Assembly (NCBI GenBank): GCA_051648405.1
Contig: JBOFFC010000020.1
Coordinates: 1 to 5,574, forward strand
Direction of reading: 5' to 3'
Length of the DNA: 5,574 bases
Source of the DNA: JBOFFC01 sp051648405
GTDB lineage: Bacteria > Planctomycetota > Planctomycetia > Pirellulales > Lacipirellulaceae
Position 1 is the first letter of the stretch. The number at the start of each line of letters is the position of its first letter. Position numbers and translations under genes: made by a program. Shown one piece after another: positions 1-5,571 of this stretch. The notes under the pieces were generated by a model. That model saw nothing but the letters and a program-made list of their open reading frames with translations. It was not told where the DNA came from and did not search any database.

Positions 1-72
1 GTTAGCCGTCGGAGTCGTTGCGCCGTGTACCCGCTTCCATCACTCCGACGGCTAACGCCGCCGGCTCGCCTA
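1..72 (-). repeat. Dispersed palindromic (REP-like) element, left copy
   Basis: Bases 1-15 (GTTAGCCGTCGGAGT) are the exact reverse complement of 42-56, giving a 15-bp stem with a 26-nt loop (16-41). The right arm continues into a GC-rich tail, 57-72. Read on the minus strand, 43-72 matches 5487-5516 at 28 of 30 positions, so this is one copy of a repeat present at both ends of the window in opposite orientation. The left arm reaches the first base of the window and may be cut off. Function is unknown. Being non-coding and palindromic, it could be a REP/BIME-like element or a transcript-end structure for an upstream gene. There is no T-tract, so a canonical intrinsic terminator is not supported. 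Confidence 0.75.
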
Positions 73-77
73 CGTTC

Positions 78-100
78 CCCCTCCCCCCTCGGGGGAGGGG
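78..100. repeat. C/G-rich hairpin (CCCCTCCCCC-CTC-GGGGGAGGGG)
   Basis: Bases 78-87 and 91-100 are perfect 10-bp complements around a 3-nt loop, followed by a G-rich stretch to about 111. The same general pattern, CCCTCNCCC..GGGAGAGGG followed by a GGGGTGAGGG-like tail, is familiar as a widespread dispersed intergenic repeat in many GC-rich bacteria. The assignment to that class is from memory and not searched. An exact 9-nt direct repeat, ACGTTCCCC, lies at 72-80 and 127-135 around the hairpin, with the first copy overlapping its left arm. A very stable stem in the leader of the gene starting at 261 could affect its transcription or translation if the promoter lies upstream. Confidence 0.65.
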
Positions 101-260
101 CGGGGTGGGGGCGAGCTCGCCCAGCGACGTTCCCCAACACCGTCCGACCGAAGCTCCCGAAAAAACAATCGCCCGCACGCAGCTTTTCCCCCAGTCGAGG
201 CTATCATCACGGGACGCCGCAACCCCGCCTACCTGCCTACTGCCCTCTGCCGGCTCCGCC

Positions 261-3200
261 ATGCCCCGCAAGCGCAAGACCGACCGCCGCAAGCCTGGCC
301 AGCCCGGGCGCCGCAAGCTGCGCGTCGAGCGGCTCGAGGACCGCGCGATGCTCGCGGGGACGCCCGAGCTCGTACTCGACATCAACGCCGTGGGGCTTGG
401 CAGCGATCCGTCGGCGTTCGTCGAAGCGGGGCGCTTCGCCTACTTCACCGCCAACGATGGGATCAACGGCCGCGAGTTGTGGCGCACCGATGGGACCCAC
501 GCGGGGACGAAGCTCGTTTTCGAGACAAGCACGGGCATCAATGGTCGGATCATCGGCAACCTCACAAACCTCGGTGGGCTGCTGTACTTCACAGTCGGAG
601 GGTTTGTCGGCTCAGCCCCGAGTGCACTGTGGCGAACCGACGGCACCGCAGCCGGGACGCAGCAGATTAGCCCAACTGGCGGCGTGAGCGTCGACCGGCT
701 CGTCAACGTGGGCGGCGTCCTCTACTTCGCGGGCTCAAGCTCCAACAGCGGCGTCGAGCTCTGGAAGAGCGACGGAACGACGGCTGGGACGACGCTGATC
801 AAGAACATCTACCCGCAAGGTAGCTCCAACCCCTGGAGCTTCGCGAACGCCGACGGGGTCCTCTACTTCTTCGCGAACGACGGCGTGACCGGAAACGAGC
901 TCTGGAGAAGCGACGGCTCCGAGGCTGGCACAGTGCTCGTCAAGGACATCGACCCCGTTACCCGTTTCTTCGGCACTCCACCCAACACGTCTCGCATCAC
1001 GAACGTGAACGGCTCGCTCTACTTCGCCGCGAACGACGGCGTGAACGGCTGGGAACTGTGGAAGAGCGATGGGACCGACGCCGGCACCGTCCGTGTGAAG
1101 GACATCCGGATCGGCGGTGATTCGTCTTCGCCCACCAACCTGACCAACGTCGCGGGCACGCTCTACTTCACCGCGAACGACGGCGTGAACGGGTATGAGC
1201 TATGGAAGAGTGACGGAACCGAGATCGGGACGGTCATCGTCAAGGACGTAGCCGCTGGGGCTAGCGGATCACCCCAAATGGACTTCGTCGCCGCCAACGA
1301 CAAACTGTTCTTCGTCGTGAGCAACGCGCTGTGGCGGTCCGACGGCACGGAAAGCGGAACCGTGCGCGTCGCATCTGCCGCATTCAGCTCGTCGTTCACC
1401 CCTCGCACGCCGGTGAACGTCGGCGGGACGCTCTACTTCTCCGGCTCGCGAGCCGAGTTGTGGTCCGTCGCCCCTGGCGCCGACACGGCGCAGCTCGTGC
1501 GGAGCTTCAGCACGCCCGCCACCAACTTCCCGACGAACCTCTCGAACGTCGGCGGCCGGCTCTTCTTCTCCGCCAACGACGGCGGCGCCGGCCTCGAACC
1601 CTGGGTTAGCGACGGCACGGCCGCGGGGACGCGGATGATCCGCAATGTCCAGCCGGGGCCGGGGGGCTCGGGGATCGGAGTGAACACGGGGTTCTGGACT
1701 TTGCGGGGGCAAATCATGGCCAGCGCCAACGTGAACGGCGAGCTCTTCTTCACCGCGAACGACGGAGTCAATGGGGACGAGGTCTGGAAGAGCAACGGGC
1801 TCGCCGAGGGAACGAAGCTCGTCAAGAACATCGGTTCTGGACGCTACGGTTCGGTCCCCCGCTTTCCGACAAACGTCAACGGAACCGTTTACTTCAATGG
1901 AGGCGGCCTGGGCTCCGAGAATCTATGGAAGTCCGACAGCACCGAGGCGGGGACGGTGCGCATCCCGGGTTCCATCAGGTCGGGCTCGTCACTCATTCCT
2001 GTTCCGCTCGACCCCTACGAGCTGACCAACGTCAACGGCACGCTCTTCTTCCGTCGAGCCGGCGACGGGAACGAGCTTTGGAAGAGCGACGGAACCTCGA
2101 CTGGGACAATGCTGGTGAAGCGTCTCACCGGCGGTCCCGGTTATTTGACCAACGTTGGGGGAAAGCTCTTTTTCTACTCGGGCGGTGCGATCTGGCGCTC
2201 CGACGGCACCGACGCAGGTACGATTCAGCTCGCTCCGCCAGCTCAGACATCCGGATTGAACCGCCTCGGTACGTCTCAAATAGTCAATGTGAACGGGTCC
2301 GCGTTCTTCCACTACGGAGACTTGGCAACTGGCGCGGAGCTTTGGAAGAGTGACGGAACCGTCGCCGGGACAGTCCGCGTCAAGGACATTGCCCGCGGCA
2401 CGAGAGGTTCTCTTCCGAGCGCGCTCACCAACGTGAACGGGACGTTGTACTTCTCAGCCAACGACGGCACGAGCGGCTACGAGCTGTGGAAGAGCGACGG
2501 CACCGAGACCGGAACGGTTCGAGTATGGGACATCTACAACTCGGGGAGTTCGTCGTCTTTTCCGAGAAACCTGATCAACGTCTCCGGTACGTTGTACTTT
2601 TCCACCGGCACCGGGGTAACCGACAACAGTCTCTGGAAGAGCAATGGAACCGAGGCCGGCACGGTTCGCGTCAGGGACTTCACGTCGTCAGGCTCTAACA
2701 GCTCGGTCCGAATCTTGACGAACGCTGGTGGCAATCTCTTCTTCACCGCAACCGACGGCCTGACCGGTCTTGAGCTCTGGAAGAGCGACGGAACCCAAGC
2801 CGGCACGCAGCCCGTTCGCCTCGCAGGCAATCGGTCGCTCCAGAGCCCAACGCAGATCGTCGCTGTTCACGACCGGCTCTTCGTCGTCGGCACGCTCCCG
2901 GAGGTCGGCCAAGAGCTCTTCACCCAAGTCCTGATCGACCCCCCCGCCGTCGCCGGCGACTACGACCGCAACGGGCGGGTCGAGCTCGCCGACTTCGACA
3001 TTTGGTCGCAGACGAACGGATCGGCGACGAAGCTGAGGGCCGACGGAAACGGCGACGGACGCGTCGACCAGCTCGACTACGCGATCTGGCGGCAGAACTA
3101 CCGCGTCGCGCCCCCGAGGCGGCCCGACTTCCGGCCGCTGGGGCCCGTGGCGCCGGTTGCACCAGGGGGCGAGCCGCTCGTTCCGCGGGCCTCGTTCGCG

Positions 3201-3395
3201 GCGCCCTCGTCACGCCAGGCGTTCACCCCCACGCGCCGCGCCGACCTGCTGCTGGTCGCGACGCCCCAGTTCCCGGTGACGACGCCGACCGAAGCCGCGC
3301 CGCTGCGGACCACGCCCCCGAGCGAGGCCGACAGCGCCCGGACCCGCGCGATCGACGAAGCCCTCGCCGCGCTCTTCGTGAAGGACGACGACTGA
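261..3395 (+). CDS. ELWxxDGT-repeat protein with LEPR-XLL-like N-terminus and type I dockerin
   Basis: A 1044-residue predicted exported or surface protein. Residues 1-33 are strongly basic and end in RRKLRVERLEDRAMLAG, a variant of the planctomycete LEPR-XLL N-terminal domain; there is no classical hydrophobic signal peptide. Residues about 53-887 are a tandem array of units reading roughly NVNGTLYFxANDGVNGxELWKSDGTxAGTVxVKDI. Residues 899-947 are a type I dockerin with two calcium loops. Residues 950-1044 are a Pro/Ala/Thr-rich linker ending in an acidic tail, KDDD. ATG at 261 was chosen because the basic leader typical of the family begins there; the frame stays open upstream to 18, but that stretch is palindromic intergenic DNA and has no other ATG. 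No Shine-Dalgarno is visible, which is common in this phylum. It is monocistronic here and converges on scpB. Likely roles are cell-surface display, adhesion or matrix scaffolding; no enzyme domain is visible. Confidence 0.92.
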   Translation: MPRKRKTDRRKPGQPGRRKLRVERLEDRAMLAGTPELVLDINAVGLGSDPSAFVEAGRFAYFTANDGINGRELWRTDGTHAGTKLVFETSTGINGRIIGNLTNLGGLLYFTVGGFVGSAPSALWRTDGTAAGTQQISPTGGVSVDRLVNVGGVLYFAGSSSNSGVELWKSDGTTAGTTLIKNIYPQGSSNPWSFANADGVLYFFANDGVTGNELWRSDGSEAGTVLVKDIDPVTRFFGTPPNTSRITNVNGSLYFAANDGVNGWELWKSDGTDAGTVRVKDIRIGGDSSSPTNLTNVAGTLYFTANDGVNGYELWKSDGTEIGTVIVKDVAAGASGSPQMDFVAANDKLFFVVSNALWRSDGTESGTVRVASAAFSSSFTPRTPVNVGGTLYFSGSRAELWSVAPGADTAQLVRSFSTPATNFPTNLSNVGGRLFFSANDGGAGLEPWVSDGTAAGTRMIRNVQPGPGGSGIGVNTGFWTLRGQIMASANVNGELFFTANDGVNGDEVWKSNGLAEGTKLVKNIGSGRYGSVPRFPTNVNGTVYFNGGGLGSENLWKSDSTEAGTVRIPGSIRSGSSLIPVPLDPYELTNVNGTLFFRRAGDGNELWKSDGTSTGTMLVKRLTGGPGYLTNVGGKLFFYSGGAIWRSDGTDAGTIQLAPPAQTSGLNRLGTSQIVNVNGSAFFHYGDLATGAELWKSDGTVAGTVRVKDIARGTRGSLPSALTNVNGTLYFSANDGTSGYELWKSDGTETGTVRVWDIYNSGSSSSFPRNLINVSGTLYFSTGTGVTDNSLWKSNGTEAGTVRVRDFTSSGSNSSVRILTNAGGNLFFTATDGLTGLELWKSDGTQAGTQPVRLAGNRSLQSPTQIVAVHDRLFVVGTLPEVGQELFTQVLIDPPAVAGDYDRNGRVELADFDIWSQTNGSATKLRADGNGDGRVDQLDYAIWRQNYRVAPPRRPDFRPLGPVAPVAPGGEPLVPRASFAAPSSRQAFTPTRRADLLLVATPQFPVTTPTEAAPLRTTPPSEADSARTRAIDEALAALFVKDDD
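417..2921 (+). repeat. Array of about 17 ELWxxDGT protein repeats
   Basis: Within the large protein, the W-containing core recurs at residues 72, 122, 166, 213, 265, 313, 356, 399, 446, 507, 554, 605, 643, 693, 741, 790 and 838, with a vestigial ELF core at 885. Spacing runs from 38 to 61 and is mostly 43-52. Conserved elements are an LYF/LFF strand, ANDG, (E/A)LW(K/R)SDGT, AGT and a V-K-D-I strand. Codon choice varies between copies (for example CTCTGG, CTGTGG, CTATGG and TTGTGG for Leu-Trp), so these are old, diverged duplications and not recent expansion. The strand-rich, Trp/Gly/Asp-containing unit of about 48 residues suits a beta-propeller blade or beta-solenoid turn; that fold is inference. 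Confidence 0.9.
2955..3101 (+). other. Type I dockerin domain within the repeat protein
   Basis: Residues 899-947 hold two F-hand calcium loops. Loop 1 has D900, D902, N904, E908 and D911 at the 1-3-5-9-12 positions; loop 2 has D928, N930, D932, D936 and D939. Each is followed by an (F/Y)-x-I-W helix start (F912-W915 and Y940-W943). This is the duplicated calcium-binding pattern of dockerin I. In clostridial cellulosomes dockerins bind cohesins. In planctomycetes they occur on many non-cellulosomal surface proteins, where the partner is generally unknown. No cohesin is in this window. Confidence 0.88.
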
Positions 3396-3402
3396 CGACG
3401 GC

Positions 3403-3488
3403 AGGGAACCACAGATGAACGCGGATTAACGCAGATGATGAAAGCGCTCGCTTCATCCGCGTCCATCCGCGTTCATCTGTGGTTCCCT
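3403..3488. repeat. Long near-perfect hairpin between convergent genes
   Basis: Bases 3403-3426 and 3465-3488 are a 24-bp perfect inverted repeat whose outer end is AGGGAACCACAGATGAACGC. Pairing resumes inside the stem (3429-3432 with 3459-3462, and 3434-3438 with 3453-3457), giving an 86-nt structure with few mismatches. Both arms are made of 10-nt units: GATGAACGCG, GATTAACGCA, GATGATGAAA on the left, and CATCCGCGT repeated at 3454 and 3464 on the right. ACCACAGATGAACNCGGAT-type palindromes are known to me as dispersed repeats in planctomycetes and other phyla. It begins 7 bases after the upstream stop codon and ends 45 bases before the scpB stop, so it could end both transcripts. There is no T-tract on either side, so it is not a canonical intrinsic terminator. 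Confidence 0.85.
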
Positions 3489-3498
3489 CCGTCTCGTC

Positions 3499-3525
3499 CT
3501 TCGCGCTTCTTCGCGGCCCTTCGCG
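3499..3525. repeat. CTTCGCG tract with exact 10-nt period
   Basis: CTTCGCG occurs at 3499-3505, 3509-3515 and 3519-3525, exactly 10 bases apart, immediately after the 86-nt hairpin and just before the end of scpB. Similar CTTCGCGNNNTTCGCGGTT tracts recur between genes in many bacterial genomes, often beside GATGAACACGG-type palindromes; this is recollection, not a search. Together with the hairpin it fills almost the whole convergent gap. Confidence 0.6.
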
Positions 3526-3533
3526 GTTCCTTC

Positions 3534-4241
3534 TCAGTCGTCGAGCTCGGCCACCCGTGGCAACTGCTCGATCCCCGTCAGGCCGAGGCCTTCGAGGAAC
3601 CGCTCGGTCGTCGCCAGCGTCCCGGCGGCGTTCCCCTCGCCGCGTGTGCGTCGCACTAGGCCGCGCCGGACGAGCGTCGTCACCAGGCGGCCGCACCGCT
3701 TGCCGCGTAGCTCGTCGAGCGCCGCGACGGTAATCGGCTGGCGGTAGGCGATCATCGACAGCACCTCGACCGCCGCCGGCGACAGGCGCGGGGCGTGGTG
3801 CTCGGCCGGGCCCCCGTTCAGCAGCCGCGCGTGCGCGGGGCGCAGCTCGATGCGGTAGCCGGCCGCGCTGCGCACGATCGCGCAGGGGCTCTCTTCGCGC
3901 AGGTAGAGGGCGTTCAGTTCGTCGATCGCGGCATCGACCTCCTCGGGGGTCACGTCGCGCATCGTCGATGCGATCTCGCTCGCTTCGAGCGCCGAGCCGT
4001 CGTCGCGCCCGACGAACAGCAGCCCCTCGACGATCGCCCGGGGAGAAACGCCGTCCCACTCGCGCGGCGCCGGCGCCGCGGCGTCACCGGCGCCGGCAGG
4101 CAGCCCCGACGAGGCGCCCGAGGAGGGACCAAGCATCTTCGCGAAGGCGCTCCGCAATCGCGCAAGCGACAGCACGGGCCCACGCTGCGGAGGGGGCTGC
4201 TGCGGCGTCTCGATTCCGGCGGTGCTCGGGGGCTCGTTCAC
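3534..4241 (-). CDS. scpB: Segregation and condensation protein B (ScpB)
   Basis: A 235-residue protein, somewhat longer than typical ScpB (about 180-200) because of a low-complexity N-terminal extension rich in Pro, Ala, Gly and Ser (residues 1-62). ScpB dimers bind the ScpA kleisin of the Smc-ScpAB condensin and help organise and segregate the chromosome in the cytoplasm. The family is recognised from two winged-helix regions. The first is about 66-135, with AIVEGLLFVGRDD near its start and a GYRIELRP beta-wing. The second is about 152-225, with the hallmark LSPAAVEVLSMIAYRQPIT, then LRGKRCGRLVTTLVRRGLV, GTLATTERFLEGLGL and a terminal IEQLP. The GTG start gives a natural MNEPP N-terminus; the frame runs on to 4706 but that part is repeat-bearing intergenic DNA overlapping the next gene. 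No clear Shine-Dalgarno is seen. ScpA is not in this window; the gene diverges from the one at 4558. Confidence 0.93.
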   Translation of the reverse strand: MNEPPSTAGIETPQQPPPQRGPVLSLARLRSAFAKMLGPSSGASSGLPAGAGDAAAPAPREWDGVSPRAIVEGLLFVGRDDGSALEASEIASTMRDVTPEEVDAAIDELNALYLREESPCAIVRSAAGYRIELRPAHARLLNGGPAEHHAPRLSPAAVEVLSMIAYRQPITVAALDELRGKRCGRLVTTLVRRGLVRRTRGEGNAAGTLATTERFLEGLGLTGIEQLPRVAELDD

Positions 4242-4284
4242 GGCGCGCAGGGTACGCGGCGCGGCGCCCGGCCCGCAATGGCGC

Positions 4285-4450
4285 CGGCCGCTAGCAGCCT
4301 GTTGAAAAACCCCGTCGTGGCGTTTCTCAACCTCGCCAAGCTCACGGCCGAGCCGCACGCGGCTCGCGAAGCCGCGGCGAAAGCGCCACCGTTTCGACGT
4401 CGCCTCCCTGCGACGACGCAGCCTACCGACAAATCGATCGGCCGCTAGCA
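4285..4450. repeat. 12-nt direct repeat bracketing a possible inserted element
   Basis: CGGCCGCTAGCA occurs exactly at 4285-4296 and 4439-4450. The 142 bases between begin GCCTGTTGAAAAAC and include an imperfect inverted repeat, GTTGAAAAAC (4301-4310) against GTTTCTCAAC (4322-4331), which pair at 9 of 10 positions. CTAGCAGCCTGTTGAAAAA resembles sequence I associate with termini of insertion-sequence relics in GC-rich bacteria, but no transposase or second matching terminus is present. It could be a small non-autonomous element with a target duplication, a repeat-family copy, or coincidence. Confidence 0.4.
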
Positions 4451-4546
4451 CTCCGGTCGCGCCCGTACGCCGGCAATCGCCATCGCCGCCGCGGGGGCAA
4501 CCTGTTACGAGACCGCCCCAAAAACTCTCCCGACAGTTCAGCTCCC

Positions 4547-4550
4547 GAGG
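4547..4550 (+). promoter_or_regulatory. Ribosome binding site deciding the start of the PIG-L-like gene
   Basis: GAGG ends 7 bases before ATG 4558, a normal Shine-Dalgarno distance, but only 1 base before the in-frame GTG at 4552. This favours the ATG as the start. Confidence 0.55.
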
Positions 4551-4557
4551 CGTGCCG

Positions 4558-5358
4558 ATGCCGCTGACTTCTACCCGTCGCGCCGCTTTGGTCGTGGCCC
4601 ATCCGGCCCACGAGCTTCGTCTCTTGGGTTGGATCGACGCGGTCCGACCGCTGGTCTGCGTGCTCACCGACGGCTCGGGGCGCGCGCAACGCCCGCGGAT
4701 CGCCACGACCGACAGGTTGCTAAAGGAGTTCGGCGCCGAGCGCGGCCCCGTGTTCGGTCAGGTGCCCGACCTGCGGCTGTACGCCACGCTGCTCGACGGG
4801 GAGCACGACCCGCTGCTGCGGACCGCCGACCGGCTCGCCGATTGCTTCGTCCGCGAGGCAATCGACACGGTGGTGGTCGATGCGGTCGAGGACGCGATCC
4901 TCGCGCACGACGTCGTCAACGCGGTCACCAGGGCGGCCGTGGTGGCCGCGTCGGCGCGTTCCGGTCGGGCGATCTCGGTCTACGACTTCTCACTCGAGCA
5001 GAGCCCCGAGGCGTGCCCCGCCGACCGGGCCGACGGCGCCCTCTGGCTGCGGCTCGACGAGCGGCAGCTCGAGCAGAAGCTCTCCGCGGCGTGGTCGTAC
5101 GCCGAGGTCCGCGACGACGTCGAGGAGGCGTTCGCGGCGTTCGGCCACCACGCGTTCGCCGTCGAGTGCCTGCGGCGGGTACGCGACCTGGGGGCGGTCC
5201 ACACGCCGCAAGGCAAGCCGGTCTACGAGCGCCACGGCGAGCGGTTGCTCCGCGCCGGGCACTACAAGCGCGTGATCCGCTACGAGGACCACGTGCGCCC
5301 GCTGCTCGAGAAGCTCGCCAACTCGGCGCCGCTGGTGGCCCTTCCCAAGGCGGCCTGA
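4558..5358 (+). CDS. PIG-L/LmbE-like protein with altered AHPAHE motif
   Basis: A 266-residue cytoplasmic protein without signal peptide or membrane segment. The N-terminus resembles the PIG-L (LmbE/MshB) zinc N-acetylglucosamine deacetylase fold: a hydrophobic strand ALVVAHPAHE (residues 10-19) at the position of the AHPDDE metal motif, then a second strand VCVLTDGSG (33-41). A third strand, DTVVVDAVED, leads into AILAHDVVNAV (about 103-123), where PIG-L enzymes have their distal zinc-binding histidine. In the classical motif the first Asp is the general base and the second a zinc ligand; here they are Ala17 and His18. The C-terminal part (218-252), including GKPVYERHGERLLRAGHYKR and an IRYEDHVRPLLEKL stretch, looks like a conserved accessory module that I have seen in proteins near polysaccharide clusters, but I cannot name it. 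It may bind metal through H15, H18 and H117 or be a non-deacetylase relative. Substrate unknown. Confidence 0.75.
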   Translation: MPLTSTRRAALVVAHPAHELRLLGWIDAVRPLVCVLTDGSGRAQRPRIATTDRLLKEFGAERGPVFGQVPDLRLYATLLDGEHDPLLRTADRLADCFVREAIDTVVVDAVEDAILAHDVVNAVTRAAVVAASARSGRAISVYDFSLEQSPEACPADRADGALWLRLDERQLEQKLSAAWSYAEVRDDVEEAFAAFGHHAFAVECLRRVRDLGAVHTPQGKPVYERHGERLLRAGHYKRVIRYEDHVRPLLEKLANSAPLVALPKAA

Positions 5359-5486
5359 CGGGCGCGCGAGCGAGTGCCCGTCACGACACTGCGCATCGAC
5401 GGCCGCTCGGACCGAGTCCGTACGATGCCGCGAAGCGGCCGCGTCGCCGTGGCGGCGCATCGTGCGGCCGTGGGCGCGAAACAGCC

Positions 5487-5571
5487 TAGGCGAGCCGGCG
5501 GCGAGAGCCGTCGGAGCGTTTCCACGACGCAGGGCTCGAGCGCTCGGCAACCACTCCGACGGCTCTCGCCG
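5487..5571 (+). repeat. Dispersed palindromic (REP-like) element, right copy
   Basis: Bases 5499-5516 are the exact reverse complement of 5554-5571, an 18-bp stem with a 37-nt loop. Bases 5487-5516, opening TAGGCGAGCCGGCGGCG, match the minus strand of 43-72 at 28 of 30 positions, with the two changes adjacent at 5504-5505 (AG here, TT in the other copy). The loop sequences of the two copies are unrelated in length and content. The right arm runs to the window edge, so the element may continue. The rest of the gap after the stop at 5358 (5359-5486) contains no supportable gene. Confidence 0.75.

Larger units (their letters stand above)
4242..4551. other. Divergent intergenic region with possible mini-element
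   Basis: These 310 bases separate the starts of scpB (minus) and the PIG-L-like gene (plus) and should hold both promoters. I could not identify convincing -35/-10 boxes. The central part is bracketed by an exact 12-nt direct repeat and contains an imperfect inverted repeat. Frames open across it on both strands give Arg-rich shadow translations without recognisable domains, so no gene is called. Confidence 0.6.

Noticed and set aside
18..260. Upstream extension of the large repeat protein to a TTG at 18
   Set aside because: The stretch covers palindromic intergenic repeats and the C/G hairpin; the basic family-type leader begins exactly at the ATG at 261.
1163..2830. Several minus-strand open frames with recurring VPSxxHS or VPSLFQS segments
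   Set aside because: They are antisense readings of the ELWxxDGT repeats, which is why they look repetitive.
417..2921. Possible CRISPR or tandem DNA repeat array
   Set aside because: The periodicity is at protein level with variable codons and unit lengths; there are no identical repeats with unique spacers.
3223..4059. A 278-residue minus-strand open frame
   Set aside because: Very Arg-rich shadow of scpB and the tail of the large gene, and it reads through the 86-nt hairpin; no domain is recognisable.
3795..4448. A 217-residue plus-strand open frame opposite scpB
   Set aside because: Antisense shadow of a well-supported gene, ending inside the direct-repeat copy at 4439-4450.
4242..4706. 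N-terminal extension of ScpB across the open minus-strand frame to 4706
   Set aside because: It would run through the direct-repeat element and overlap the start of the plus-strand gene; its translation is Arg-rich with no ScpB similarity, and GTG 4241 gives a sensible start.
5396..5426. Promoter with TCGACG (-35-like) and TACGAT (-10-like)
   Set aside because: Weak -35 match and a 19-nt spacer, with no gene downstream in the window; not distinguishable from chance.
5422..5463. Stem ACGATGCCGC against GCGGCGCATCGT as a terminator of the PIG-L-like gene
   Set aside because: The pairing needs a bulge, lacks a T-tract, and such GC-rich partial stems are expected by chance here.
4629..5489. A 286-residue plus-strand open frame overlapping the PIG-L-like gene
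   Set aside because: Arg/Gly/Ala-rich out-of-frame shadow typical of high-GC DNA; the other frame has clear fold motifs and a Shine-Dalgarno.
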